Assembly: GCA_036172665.1 (NCBI GenBank)
Contig: CM069869.1
Span: 2,790,001-2,854,000 of the forward strand
From: Prosopocoilus inquinatus
Lineage: Eukaryota > Arthropoda > Insecta > Coleoptera > Lucanidae
DNA: 64,000 nt
Reading direction: 5' to 3'
Part shown: piece by piece, positions 1 to 10,559 of the stretch
How positions within the stretch are numbered: position 1 is the first letter of the stretch
Layout: each line of letters begins with the position of its first letter
Notes under the pieces: generated by a model
What the model was told of the DNA's origin: nothing
Databases searched by the model: none
Seen by the model: the letters and a program-made list of their open reading frames with translations, nothing else
Translations under genes and position numbers: made by a program

Positions 1-92
1 TCGATCCCGACTGTTGGAAATAGTTATTTTAAAAGTCAGTAAAGCGAAGTGATATTACAAAACCACTACAAAATAAGCGCTGTCTTCCAGAC

Positions 93-332
93 GGATGTTC
101 CATGAACATGGGGCTGAACCCCCTGAAACACAACCACCTGGCCTTGGGAATATCACAACGACTACATACTTCAGGCACGTCACAAATTAATAAAGCCAAA
201 CGTGGCTTCGCGCGTAACGAAGGAAGGAAGGTCTTGAGCAGGCAAGTGGCGCAGTGGTTAGCCTACGACTTTGAAAGTCGTGTCACACGTCGGCGTGGGT
301 TCGAATCCCACCAGGGCTATGGATGTTCCATG
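93..332. repeat. Retroposed tRNA-related element with 12-bp target-site duplications
   Basis: The 12-bp direct repeat GGATGTTCCATG occurs at 93-104 and 321-332 and brackets an insert, the signature of target-primed retroposition. The insert has a body (105-240) and a tRNA-like part (about 241-319). The body recurs without the tRNA-like part at 14900-14990. The tRNA-like part is read on the plus strand at the right end of the insert, although SINEs normally carry it at the 5' end, so the orientation is odd. It could be a SINE whose head lies downstream of its body, or a chimeric retroposon. Element status is well supported; the class is uncertain. Confidence 0.7.
241..319 (+). tRNA. tRNA-Ser(TGA)-like sequence, probably a SINE-derived pseudo-tRNA
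   Basis: A box A-like stretch (TGGCGCAGTGG, 247-257) lies in a D-arm with stem GGC/GCC. A 5-bp anticodon stem (265-269 with 277-281) holds the loop TTTGAAA with anticodon TGA at 272-274. A perfect T-stem (295-299 with 307-311) frames the loop TTCGAAT. The 3' acceptor strand would be 312-318, but the bases 5' of the D-arm do not pair with it, and the variable region of about 13 nt does not form a clear serine-type long arm. The loss of the acceptor stem and the position inside target-site duplications argue for a transposed pseudo-tRNA rather than a working gene. Confidence 0.4.
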
Positions 333-339
333 GACCCAA

Positions 340-1100
340 CTTATCAAACAAAGTAAATTTTCTGAAATGGTGATGCCTTAAGATAATAATGAATGTGCAG
401 ATTGCTGCGCAAAGCAAGAAGAATGAGAAGAAGAAGGAAGGACTTGGTCGAATCAAAATCATCCCGACAATACCAAAAGCCAACCGTGAATGGATGACAC
501 GAATAACAATAAAATGTCATTAAATGTCAAAAATGAATGTAACTTATCTTTTATTTCCGTCAGAAAAATAAGTAGGAGAAAAAAAAGATTGTAAATCGCG
601 GAACCATATGACACAAAAACTGAGACTGAGAAGTTTTCAAGTTTTTTGTGCAATCAATGCTAAAAATAGAAATTCCGGGCCAATAAAAGTTTACTTAAAG
701 CAACTAAAAATTATTATTAGATTGATTTATTTCCGGGATATTCTGAGACGTACGCAAAAAAAAAACAATCTGCGAATTGTACCACAAAAGTAAATCGATG
801 CGGGGGACAATTTAAAATCCTTCTATACTGCGACGAAGATGATGGTAAAAATTATTTTCATCTTCACCGCATCAATATCATGACGTATACACCGTGAAAT
901 ACTTAAAATTTAAAAAAAATGAACAATTTTTAATTTATCCAATGCCAGGTTATCAAATTGTTCCTCCCTTTTCAAATTCATTTTGTGCATACATTTAAAA
1001 GTGTTCCATCACTTAGAGCAAGACACTTTCTAAATCCCCTTTAACCTATGAAGAGCAGGATGAAATGTCATTGTTATTCTGGTCGTTCTTATCATTATTT
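340..1100. other. AT-rich sequence, nothing recognised
   Basis: Short spurious open frames only; no repeat ends, splice-like exons or RNA genes recognised. Confidence 0.5.
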
Positions 1101-1106
1101 TAATAC

Positions 1107-1213
1107 AGTAGGACCTCTATAATCCGAACATGCCCCAATCTGAACCTCCAGTAATCCGAACAGCGGTAAGTCGAAACCATAATCCGAACAACACCTCCTT
1201 AATCCGAACAGCA
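1107..1213. mobile_element. pogo/Tigger-type terminal fragment with repeated AATCCGAAC units
   Basis: It begins CAGTAGGACCTC followed by TATAATCCGAAC, matching the usual start of pogo/Tigger-like (Tc1/mariner superfamily) terminal inverted repeats. The core AATCCGAAC recurs at irregular 20-30 bp steps (about 1121, 1152, 1181 and 1201), as in TIRs with several transposase-binding sites. No opposite end was found nearby, so this is a solo or truncated terminus. Confidence 0.6.
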
Positions 1214-1249
1214 AAGTGATGCTCTTTGAAAATCCCTTGGTTTCACGTT

Positions 1250-3800
1250 TGCTAATAAACGCCCTGTTTATATTGTTCATTGTTCATTAAAATGTTGACC
1301 GCTAAGCCTCGGATTCTAGGATAGCGGTAGCAAAAAGTAGCGGCCGTAAATAGACTGTGACCGACGTAAAAAAAAATAATTAAATATTGAAATAAGCAAG
1401 CAATAAGACGTTTCGAAGAAATCCTTTTTCTTATTTAAAACAGTCAGAGTAATTTAAATCAATTTGGAAATTAGGAAGAAGGAGAGAAATGCGTCCAAAC
1501 TTGAAGAGCTCCAGACGAACACTTTTTTTTGTACCAGCACGTAAGCAACTACGCGGGATTCTAAAACAAATACACAAAAAACCAATGACGTTAGGAACGT
1601 ATGGAAATGTCACTGTCACGTAGGAAAACGTAAAAGTATTTTTTTTAAAGTTTGGAATCCTTTCTTTGGTGAATCTTAATTTTCCAAATATAATAGTTAT
1701 GTCAAATCAAGTTAAACTATTATAAAAAATGAAAAAACAAATACAGCTCGTTGGTTTTCTTTTTGTTTACTTTACGTCAGTGTACATACGTCATATTTCT
1801 AATGCTATGTGACGCCATTTTTCAATATTACATGACGTTATTCACGGTCATGTGACTACCGCTAATTATAATTGCTAATTGCGCATGATAACATATGATG
1901 CGATAATAATCTAGATATATATAAAATTTTATTTCTCTTATTTTCACTTACACTTAAGTTTACATAATTTAGATTTAAGAATAAACGTTGAAATCTATAA
2001 ACTGTTGCCCAAAGGTTTTATTCACTCTCGCATTATCATACGCCACCGATTTCAGTTTCATTGGGACCACGGTGAACAATATTTTAGGTGACGTCACAAG
2101 AGCACTCGGCAGTGTATCGACGTATGCATGAAAACGTGAGATCAAATGCGAGAGCGACAGCTGAAAGATTAATTCAAATATCAATGCGCGAGAGAGAACG
2201 GCGTTTAATCCTTCAGTATGAGATAACGTTAAAATATTTTTCGTAGTTACGTGCACGTTCCGAGCGCCCGCGCTGCTACCTATTGATTCTTTACTGTGAT
2301 TGGGACTTTTACCTGTCTTATCTTATCATCTAACATTGTCTTTGTGAAAGAGAAGACAAGAAAGAAATTGGCTTCTATTAGTTTCAAACAGTACATTTAG
2401 AGATTGATTTTAGAAAATTCAGTTTACAGTCAGGCCATTTCTGTTCTGAAAAAGTTTGCGGTTAATGAATGAATTATTTTTAAACAGCGCCTGCATTTTC
2501 TTGAACAAATAAACGATGCCCATCTCTATTTATGCAACACGTAAGGATGTCAAGATTATAACCGAGTTAATAATAATACTCCTGGCATAATTCCAATTAG
2601 AGCGGATATGGAATGCTCAGGAGCTCGCTTTAAAAAAAAAGATTCTAAGAAAACAAACTTTGAAATCTTAAATATTTTGAAAATTAACCGTGAATATTTT
2701 ATCAGAGAGCTTTTGTTCTATTTTGTTTCATTAAAAGTTCGGTTGACGAGATGTAATTTTAGAAAATTTTTAACATTGCGGCGTTATTAAAGCGCTATCT
2801 AGGTGTGTGTACAAGTTCGAGAGCTTGCATGTAGCGATTTACGGGCTTGCTCGGTGCGTTCTTTGCAACGGACAAAAAAGTAAATCCCACAGATATAACA
2901 AACTAAACTGTTACTTATTGAAATAACAGATTCCAATTGAGCAAGGACTCTCGTTTTCCAGTCAAGTTGAATATTCAGATCGCGGGAGATTGTAGAATCA
3001 CGGGATGTAAACAAATTCTGGGACTTAAGGTCACAAGTCACACAGTCCACCAAGATGTTAGATGTTAGTTGTACTTATAATAGTATAATAAATTTAGTTT
3101 AGTAAAAGTGGTTTATAACAAAACACACACGATCAACACACCCAAACTTTTACGGGCCCAGATTGCTTCGGCTGAACGATACTGGTCGTGCTATGTCACC
3201 TAAACCCGTCCATTTCTCTGCTAGCTTTTTTTTGTGCTACATTCGACTAGAAATTTTGCTTGTTGGAAATCTGTCGCTCTTTGATTACTTAAGTTATTTG
3301 CTGCTTCTACTGAGCGAGTTACGCTCTCCATTTTACCCGCGTCATCGAGTTTTCGACCAAAACGTCTCTGTGATTTTTTTGTTTAACGCGTGGCCATATT
3401 TCATCTTCAGTTTTGCCACCTATTCTCAATTCGGTTACGGTCGAAGTTGCTTGTATGTGTGGTAAACATTTCTGTTAGACAAATGGCAGCCCTGACCTCC
3501 TCTCGACTCCGCGCGTCTATTTGGGCTTCGTTTCAGTGTAAAACTTTCTCTGCTAAGGGGTACATATCTATTCGAGTTTGCTCGAAGGAGTAACAGGTGT
3601 TAACCTATTTTTATTTACGTAAACCTTCTTTCTCCATGGGCGAATTGTTTTCTTCGCTTGAGAAACACTTCTTTGGTGTCAAGGTCAGTCGTTTGTTACT
3701 GATTTGTTTGGATTTTCCTTAAGCTGACTTGGTGAGTTCATTCTCTTTTTTTTTGGAAATTTTTCCGATTGCGTCCGTACTATTACACTTCCTGATCTTA
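1250..3800. other. AT-rich sequence without recognised genes
   Basis: No convincing coding region. The 93-codon minus-strand open frame at 1975-2256 shows no family motif. A CRE-type palindrome TGACGTCA lies near 2090. GC is somewhat higher at 3160-3600, with open frames in several phases that have no recognisable protein motif. Confidence 0.4.
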
Positions 3801-3816
3801 TAAATCAATGGGTTAT

Positions 3817-4272
3817 AGTAAATACAATTGCTTACCTCATGATCTTAAAAATCTGAAATTGGCTAATTTCAAGCGAAAACTAAAAAAATGTTGTATTTAA
3901 GTCAGGTTTCCTAAGCCACTTACATTTCTACATTTCTAAGCTACATTTAATTTTAATTTGCATTGCTGTACATTATTGTAAATTGTTGTCCTTACATTAG
4001 TTTTCTTTTACTCCTCCTGTTACTGTTTAATTTGGGTACACCATAGTAGTGTTTTAGAAATTTACGCATTCTTACTTTATTTTAGGCAGTTTCTCATATT
4101 TAGTTTAAATTATAACACTTCAGGTTAAGTTGAAAAACAAATGGGTATTCCCCAATATTCTGAACTTCGCCTTGTGGTTTGTGCATGCCTATACGACTTA
4201 ACATTATATTTCTGTATTTAATATCTTGTTTGGTATTGTACAAATAAAGACCATTATTATTATTATTATTTT
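3817..4272 (+). mobile_element. 3' end of a non-LTR retrotransposon (LINE), 5'-truncated
   Basis: The frame at 3817-3900 encodes a short lysine-rich end containing LPHDLKNLKLANFKRKLKK and then a stop. This resembles the conserved C-terminus after the reverse transcriptase of Jockey/CR1-group LINEs (an N-LP-L motif followed by FKRKLK). About 350 bp of 3' UTR follows, ending in AATAAAGACC and an (ATT)n tract at about 4252-4271. The same AATAAAGACC plus (ATT)n ending is seen on the LINE at 22689-24395. The rest of the element is missing. Confidence 0.65.
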
Positions 4273-4274
4273 TA

Positions 4275-5155
4275 TCAAACGGTCGTCCCGACAAGAAAGT
4301 TTATTTGCTCGAAGCTGAATCTAGAACACCGTTCACGCCTCGTCTCTCCTCCGGAAGGCTAATGTCGTATTCCGAAGAGAACTTCGAAATTTAACCGTCG
4401 ATTATGACCGTAGATTCTTTCGTATGAGGTAACCAAATACGTCTTTGTTTTCGTCACTTCGGTTGATCGTCGCAACACACATCCACACTCGTCGTCTGGC
4501 AGGATACTTCTTGTCCTTTCAGCTTACGTCTGTGCAACTTTGGTTCCTTAGTTTGTATCTCATTCTTGCGCCAGACAATTTAATTTTATCAATTCGATTT
4601 CTTTTATTAAAGTCACTAAATAATTTTGCTTGATAACAATTTTCAACGGTAACTTTACTTCTTTTGTTAACGTTTGAGTCAATTCAGTTACTAGATTTTT
4701 CCTGTTACATTGGTTATTGTGAGACGAAAGGAAATTTCCTAACGTACACACTATTTTGTATTTTGAAATATTTAAGATAAATTGATGAAATACTTAGAGT
4801 CAAACTTTAACGTAAACTCTTTAAACATTATACTTTTTTTGCCGTAAATTTTTTACTCCGTCTTTGAATTATTGTCTTGTACACATTCCATTTTAAAACT
4901 GGAGTTAATTTTGGGTTGGAATTATAGTCGATAACGTGGGGTGTATCCTCCAGTTTGCGGCTCCCAGTTAATTATTTTTAAATTTACTGTTTTTTTTGTG
5001 GATTTCCTCTTTTATTCCACGCGCTCTCCGTCTATTTATGGCTTTTTAGCTCCCGTTGGTATCATGCCGTGTCCCTCGGTGACGTCAACAGTTCAACTAC
5101 TGTATCCCGTGTACATAGGTAAGAACTACCCTGTCTCGCTCTATCTACATATGTC
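4275..5155. other. AT-rich spacer, nothing recognised
   Basis: Only short shadow frames. No terminal repeats, tRNA-like motifs or exon-like blocks found. Confidence 0.4.
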
Positions 5156-5159
5156 AAAT

Positions 5160-5610
5160 TTGTTTATTTACTTGATGTAACAATTTGGATCCCAACAAAT
5201 AACAACACATAAGCAACAAGGCAGTTCAAACACTGACATTTACGTACAAAAATTGTAAGTAACTGGAATTCATTCCGCGAGAAACGTATTATGAAAGAAT
5301 GCATATGAGTACTCGGACAGAATAATAGAACTGCTACCAGTGTTATACAAGAACGACCACCCCAAGAGCAGTGAATCATGAACAATGACCAAGTTATTAA
5401 ACTCTAATAGTTTTCTTGGACAAATATAATGCACAACAAGCCAAACTGAACCTCTAGCCGTGGGAATGACGCCCACTGATAAAAGCACGAGTGGTATAAG
5501 TGTACACAGGTTTTCACGACTTCTAGGCAGAGATATAGAGGAGGGGAGAATTCGCGTCGACCTGCGCGAACTGACCAAGATTGATTATCGCCATTTTGAC
5601 GCTGTATTTT
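5160..5610 (-). repeat. Family B repeat copy (minus orientation)
   Basis: On the minus strand the part at about 5330-5480 matches 56170-56360, sharing blocks such as TAGAGGTTCAGTT and CAGGAAAAC-like stretches in the same order. The outer part (5500-5600) matches 8900-9020 in inverted orientation, with shared blocks around GAGGAG and GCCATTTTGACG. Family B is an unclassified dispersed repeat. The two inverted pieces lie on either side of the foldback element at 6042-8190. Confidence 0.55.
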
Positions 5611-6948
5611 GCGGGAAATTTAAATAAAAAAATTTGCCTGTTAACATCAAGTAAACGCACTACTTACACTTAAACAGAAATAATTATTTATTTTATTAAT
5701 ATAATTATAACAAATAACGATTTCGTAAGAAACATATCAGAATTACAATATTTCATTACTGAAATTTAAAGGTAAAATATTTCTGTCTTTTGCCAGTGTA
5801 TGTGAAATAATAGTTATTTTAACGCGATGTCTGATAAATATACCGTTTAAAATTACTGAAGACCTAGACTATTTCATTGCAAAATATTGACATAATACCA
5901 CCGTAGAAAAAAAATGGATTTGTTGTATTTTGTATTTTAATATTAGTAATAAATCATTAACAAAATGAACTACAAAGGTAATATAACATGAAAATCTACC
6001 TATATTCAGTACATGCACAATTAACCCATTGTATATTAAACTGTACAGGGTGGATTAATTTCGATGTCTCTTATGGGCGTCTCCGTAACTATAAGAGATA
6101 GAAAAAAAACTAGTGGCCGAGTCTCGATCTCTTTTTTGGAGATTAAGTCAACAGCGTAAACAAAAATTCTTTTGTTTTCAAGTTATGGTAAAAAATTGAC
6201 ATTTTCGACTTTTCATTTTTCGGTCATATCTCGTTTATTTATAGAGATATTAAAAAAACTGCTTGATCATTATTAGGGCACTTTTTGGAATACAATTCAG
6301 TGGTGTAGTTGATTTTTTAATATTTACTTAAATTTTCAAGTTATAACATAAAGTTATATTTTTTAAAATAGAAATCGTAGTAGGCAAGAAAGAAATTAAA
6401 TAAAGATTTTTTTTTTCTGTTTTCAGAAATATATACTTTGTTGGGTTTATTTCTTATAATTAATAGGAAAAATGCCATTTTTGTTATTAGCCTTGCGTAC
6501 CCTAGTCTCAGTAGGCTGGCTTCAATGCAGTGCCAACATTTTTTTTTTTGTTTTTATTAAATATTAACGAACTTTCAAACCTTTAGGCAGTTTTGCCCGC
6601 GTAAAGAATCTGATATTCACTTTATTTTACAAAATTCCGTTTGAGAAATGTATCACCCATCACGACCGATCTGGCAAAAGCTTTTTTGTTTTTATTAAAT
6701 ATGAATGCACGCAAATTTAGTTTGATATATGTCCGATTTTGTTATATTTTACTATTTGTGTGTTTGTTTTTGTTTTTCGTGTTTTTAATAAAATATAACT
6801 CAAGAGAAACAAAAAAAAAGAAAGCTTCAATTAGTTCTAATTTAGTTATTATTACCTTCATGTTTATCCAAACAACTTGTATTTTAGTGTAAAATCATGT
6901 TATCTTTTCGCTTCTCTTGACAACTTGTTTATTTACATTTTTTCACTT

Positions 6949-6976
6949 CTGACGAAACTATGAAGCGATAGCGAAA
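6949..6976 (+). ncRNA. Hammerhead ribozyme-like core (degenerate stem II)
   Basis: CTGACGA at 6949-6955 matches the CUGANGA box and GAAA at 6973-6976 the second core box. Between them CTAT (6958-6961) can pair with ATAG (6968-6971). Two unpaired bases before stem II and one after it suggest decay. The sequence that follows (ACGTAGAGTGTTC...) is shared with the unit at 7170-7280 and the insert at 59573-59707. Catalytic activity is not implied. Confidence 0.35.
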
Positions 6977-7169
6977 CGTAGAGTGTTCTTGCGATTTCAC
7001 AGTGTCCGTTTTAAAGTTTAAAAACTATTTTCTCTCACATATTTCATCGAACAAGAGTTCATTTATATTTTTTATAGAAGTCGTTTCTTGTGCGATAGAA
7101 ATTGTATAAAAATTGTTTTCAATTTTAAAAAGATATTGTGAAAATTACAGGAACGTTCAACGTTTCTTT

Positions 7170-7197
7170 CTAACGAAGCTATAAACCGAAAGTGAAA
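7170..7197 (+). ncRNA. Second hammerhead-like unit in the same element, decayed
   Basis: CTAACGA (7170-7176, one change from CTGACGA), one A, GCTAT, a loop, a broken complementary strand, then GAAA (7194-7197) and ACGTTGAGTATTC. It lines up with the better-preserved stem at 59620-59635, so the ancestral form was probably CTGACGA-A-GCTAT-loop-ATAGC-GAAA. Confidence 0.35.
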
Positions 7198-8689
7198 CGT
7201 TGAGTATTCGTGCAATTTTGACTGTTTAAAGATTGAAAACAATTTTTCTATAAATTGAATGATCATTTTCAATAGAAAGTTAGACAGGAACTCTTATCAG
7301 AACGGTCGCTGAAAACGATAAAACGGAAATTTGTAAATTAACGGGAACACGAATTTATTTACGCAGCTAAAACTTTGAAAATATTTGAAAGCTCGTTAAA
7401 ATTTAATAAAATAAAAAATCTGCTCTGTATTGAACCCAGCCTACTGAGACTAGGACTTTTACGCAAGGATAATAATTAAAAATGACAGTTTTTCCTATTA
7501 ATTATAAGAAATAAACCCAACAACTAAATTTGCGTGCATTCATATTTAATAAAAACAAATAAGCTTTTGCCAGATCGGTTGCGATGGGTGCTACATTTCT
7601 CAAACGGAATTTTGTAAAATAAAATGAATATGAAATTCTTTACGCGGGCAAAACTGCCTAAAGGTTTGAAAGTTCGTTAATATTTAATAAAAATTAAAAA
7701 AAATGTTGGCACTGCACTGAAGCCTGAGCACTGAGACTAGAATATACAAGGCTAATAACAAGAAGGGCATTCTTCCTATTAATTATAAAAAATAAACCCA
7801 AGAAAGTATATATTTTTGAAAACAGAAAAAAAATCTCTTGCCTACTATGATTTCTATTTAAAAAAATATAACTTTATGTTATAACTTGAAAATTTAAGTA
7901 AATATTAAAAAAGCAACTACACCACTGAAATGTATTCCAAAAAGTGTCCTAATAATGATCAAACAGTTTTCTAATATCTCTAAAAATAAACGAGATATGA
8001 CCGAAAAACGAAAAGTCGAAAATGTCAATTTTTGACCATAACTTGAAAACAAAAGAAGATAGCCAATTTTTGTTTACGCTTTAGACTTAAAATCCAAAAA
8101 AGAGATCGAGACTCGGCCACTAGTTTTTTTCTATCTCTTATAGTTACGGAGATGCCCATAAGAGACATCGAAATTAATCCACCCTGTACAATCACGGAGA
8201 AAACAGAATTTGTACTTAAAAAGCTAAATAAATTCTCTTGGCCTGGTACAATTTTTGTTGGTTCTGAAGAAGATTTTTACAATCGTATATTTAGTTTTTA
8301 TTTTCTCCGGACGTATACTAAAAATTATAATAAACTGAAAATACTGTATTTCATTTTTAGATTTAAATCTCATCTGTAATTATGTATTGATTTGTTCGCT
8401 GCTTTCTTTGACTACTACTTGTAATAAACGGTACTGCATCTGACTTAAGAACGTGTTGATCACCTTTAGCAATAAAATCTTTGGGACTAAAATGTTGAGA
8501 ACAAATGAATTTGTTTCTTGTCCAAACTTATGTTTCAATATCTTTTTCGAGAACTTGCAATCACCTTCTCACTAATTCACTTCGAGGAAATCTGAAACAA
8601 TTGTACCAATAATGATTCTTTAGTACATGCTTTTAATTAATCCCTGCTGCATGAATGGGCAGATATAACAACTTACGAAAACACCTTCG

Positions 8690-9025
8690 GGCTTAAATCT
8701 TCGAATGTTTGAAAATGCTGGTACAGAACAAGACATCTTGTAGTAGATAATATAAATTATTGAATGGTCCCGAAAAATATAAAACCACACAGATTACAAT
8801 ACAAAACGACTCCTGTGAAAAACAACTACATGCCATAACCCCAAAACCACAACACGCTCTGATATACCGTATAACACCACATATGAAACATCTGCGGCGG
8901 TCGTATTTCATATACGAACGTCAAAATGGCGGCTTCCAAAAATTTGTCGTAAATTTGGATGCGTACTTGTCGAAGCGAGTTCTCCTCTCCTCTATTTCTC
9001 TGCTTCTAGGATACGTAATAACTTT
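8690..9025. repeat. Inverted partner of the 5500-5600 repeat
   Basis: Bases 8900-9020 read in reverse complement match 5500-5600 over several blocks, including TAGAGGAG-type and GCCATTTTGACG stretches. The plus-strand open frame across 8760-9068 is the shadow of this repeat and has no recognisable domain. Confidence 0.45.
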
Positions 9026-9189
9026 GTGTGTAAACATATTAAATAATTGTCTACTACAAGTAACGTAAATATGGAGGGTATTGATACATATTGGTGGGAT
9101 GCAAATAATGTTAATGAGTTTTTCTGGAACTAGATTTCATTACATCCAGCAAAGCCTTTTGTAACTAGTTATCGGGACGATAACCGAAA

Positions 9190-9925
9190 CCCAAGCATTT
9201 GTTGATTTATTTCTCCTTAAGTAGCTGAATACCGAAGAACATAAACTTCAAGTAACAAACGCAGAGAAAAACAATTATTAGGATTGTTTATTCAATATAC
9301 ATGAAGCATAACATAAGAACTTTTCGAATGATTGTAAATTACGCCATGGCTTCTGTGCCACGTACCTTTAACAACGAAGTCGTCACACACTTTCTAACGT
9401 TTGGGATCATTCAAAATCCAAGCTTACGTACCGGATTCTTGACTTACTTAGCTTCCCAATAAATAAAGAAGCCCGATGCAGATTGTGGCACAAATTACTG
9501 CTTAATTTTACTTAGCAACGACGTTAACTCAACGTACACCTTCGTCTTCTTTCTATCGTCTTCTAGTACTGCCAATTTTCTGATCGAAGATCGCAATATT
9601 ACTTACAAATATCTTACCGTGACTTAATAAATATCTTATTTTGAATTTCATACATACAAATTATAGTCACTTTAGCTCAGAAGACAATAACATTCTGGTA
9701 GAACAAGTAATCATACCAAAACAAAACAGAAGAATCTTAGAAGAAACTGTTTTAAGGATATTTTAATTCCAAAGGAACTAAATCTTGTGCGTTGCCTCCC
9801 GAACAACAAAACTTACTGCTTTTTACTAATCCAAGTAATTGAATCGTTACATCGTCACGTGAAGGAAAGAGACCTGCAGCAGGGTTTGTTTTGTGATGCT
9901 AAATTTGCAGTCAATTCACGATTTC
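9190..9925. repeat. Dispersed repeat, direct copy of 31620-32205 with a fragment of the giant-repeat arm
   Basis: Bases 9340-9925 align collinearly with 31620-32205. Shared anchors are GAAGTCGTCACACACTTTC, CTTAGCTTCCCAATAAATAA and CTTGTTTTGTGATGCTAA, with similarity of roughly 80% by eye. Just upstream, 9215-9275 resembles 33119-33180 inside the left arm of the giant inverted repeat (GAACAT and AAACGCA blocks). No long frame is conserved between the copies, so it behaves as a non-coding repeat. Confidence 0.75.
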
Positions 9926-9929
9926 ATTA

Positions 9930-10550
9930 ATATGAAAAAGACGAAACTCTCACAAACGCATGTTTGCAACAGTCCACGTGCTTGTTTTCAATCACGCTTG
10001 GAATCTGATCGTTTTGGGTGGCCAACGAAAATGTTAGCAGCGCGTTTAAGTTGGGAATCACAATCATTATCCGAAACTCAAAATAAAAATATTTATGTCT
10101 CCATCCCTTTTTTGCTTAACAATTCGAAAAGTTAAGTTGTTGGGTTTATCTTACTTACTTATTTACTTCTCAGTTTAACCCCGTAATTAAAAATTTCGGT
10201 AATTTATTTATAAGTAGAGGAGAAGCTACGTCGCGGCCAAGTCTTTTTATTTGATTTATCGAGTGGTGAATTAAATTAGAAAAGTTTCAAAACCTTTTTC
10301 CTCCCGCTGTCTTGTTTGCCTGGTTCTCAAGATTTTCGACTGTATTCGATTTCTACTTTCATTCTCAACCTGAGCTTGCCGAGTTCTGCGTTAGTTAAGG
10401 GAAGTGCACACTCATATGCTTTTCGCTGCTGCAGTTTTTGATGCACCCTTTGATTCTCGTTCACACCCACGCAATTTTAAACTCGTGGCAAAAATCACTT
10501 TCTCATTCACCAACTTGTTACGGGTTAATTTATAGTTACATTTCGGCAAC
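9930..10550. other. AT-rich spacer
   Basis: No feature recognised between the repeat ending near 9925 and the family A copy starting near 10560. Confidence 0.4.
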
Positions 10551-10559
10551 TACCTGTTG

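Larger units (their letters stand above)
6042..8190. mobile_element. TA-flanked foldback DNA element with TIRs of about 670 bp
   Basis: The first and last bases mirror each other: CAGGGTGGATTAATTTCGAT on the left and its complement ending CACCCTG on the right, each beside a TA, as expected for a Tc1/mariner-type TA target duplication. The arms run to about 6722 and back from about 7522 and remain clearly alignable along their whole length, with indels (for example a second copy of a TAGTCTCAGTAGGCT block at 7430-7460). The 800-bp centre has no transposase-like frame, so this looks non-autonomous. The centre holds two hammerhead-like units (see 6949 and 7170). Transposase source and family are unknown. 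Confidence 0.85.

Noticed and set aside
241..319. Functional tRNA-Ser gene
   Set aside because: The 5' acceptor strand does not pair, the variable arm is not of serine type, and the sequence lies inside a retroposed element with target duplications.
1975..2256. 93-codon minus-strand frame
   Set aside because: No domain, no splice context, and length within what chance gives in 64 kb.
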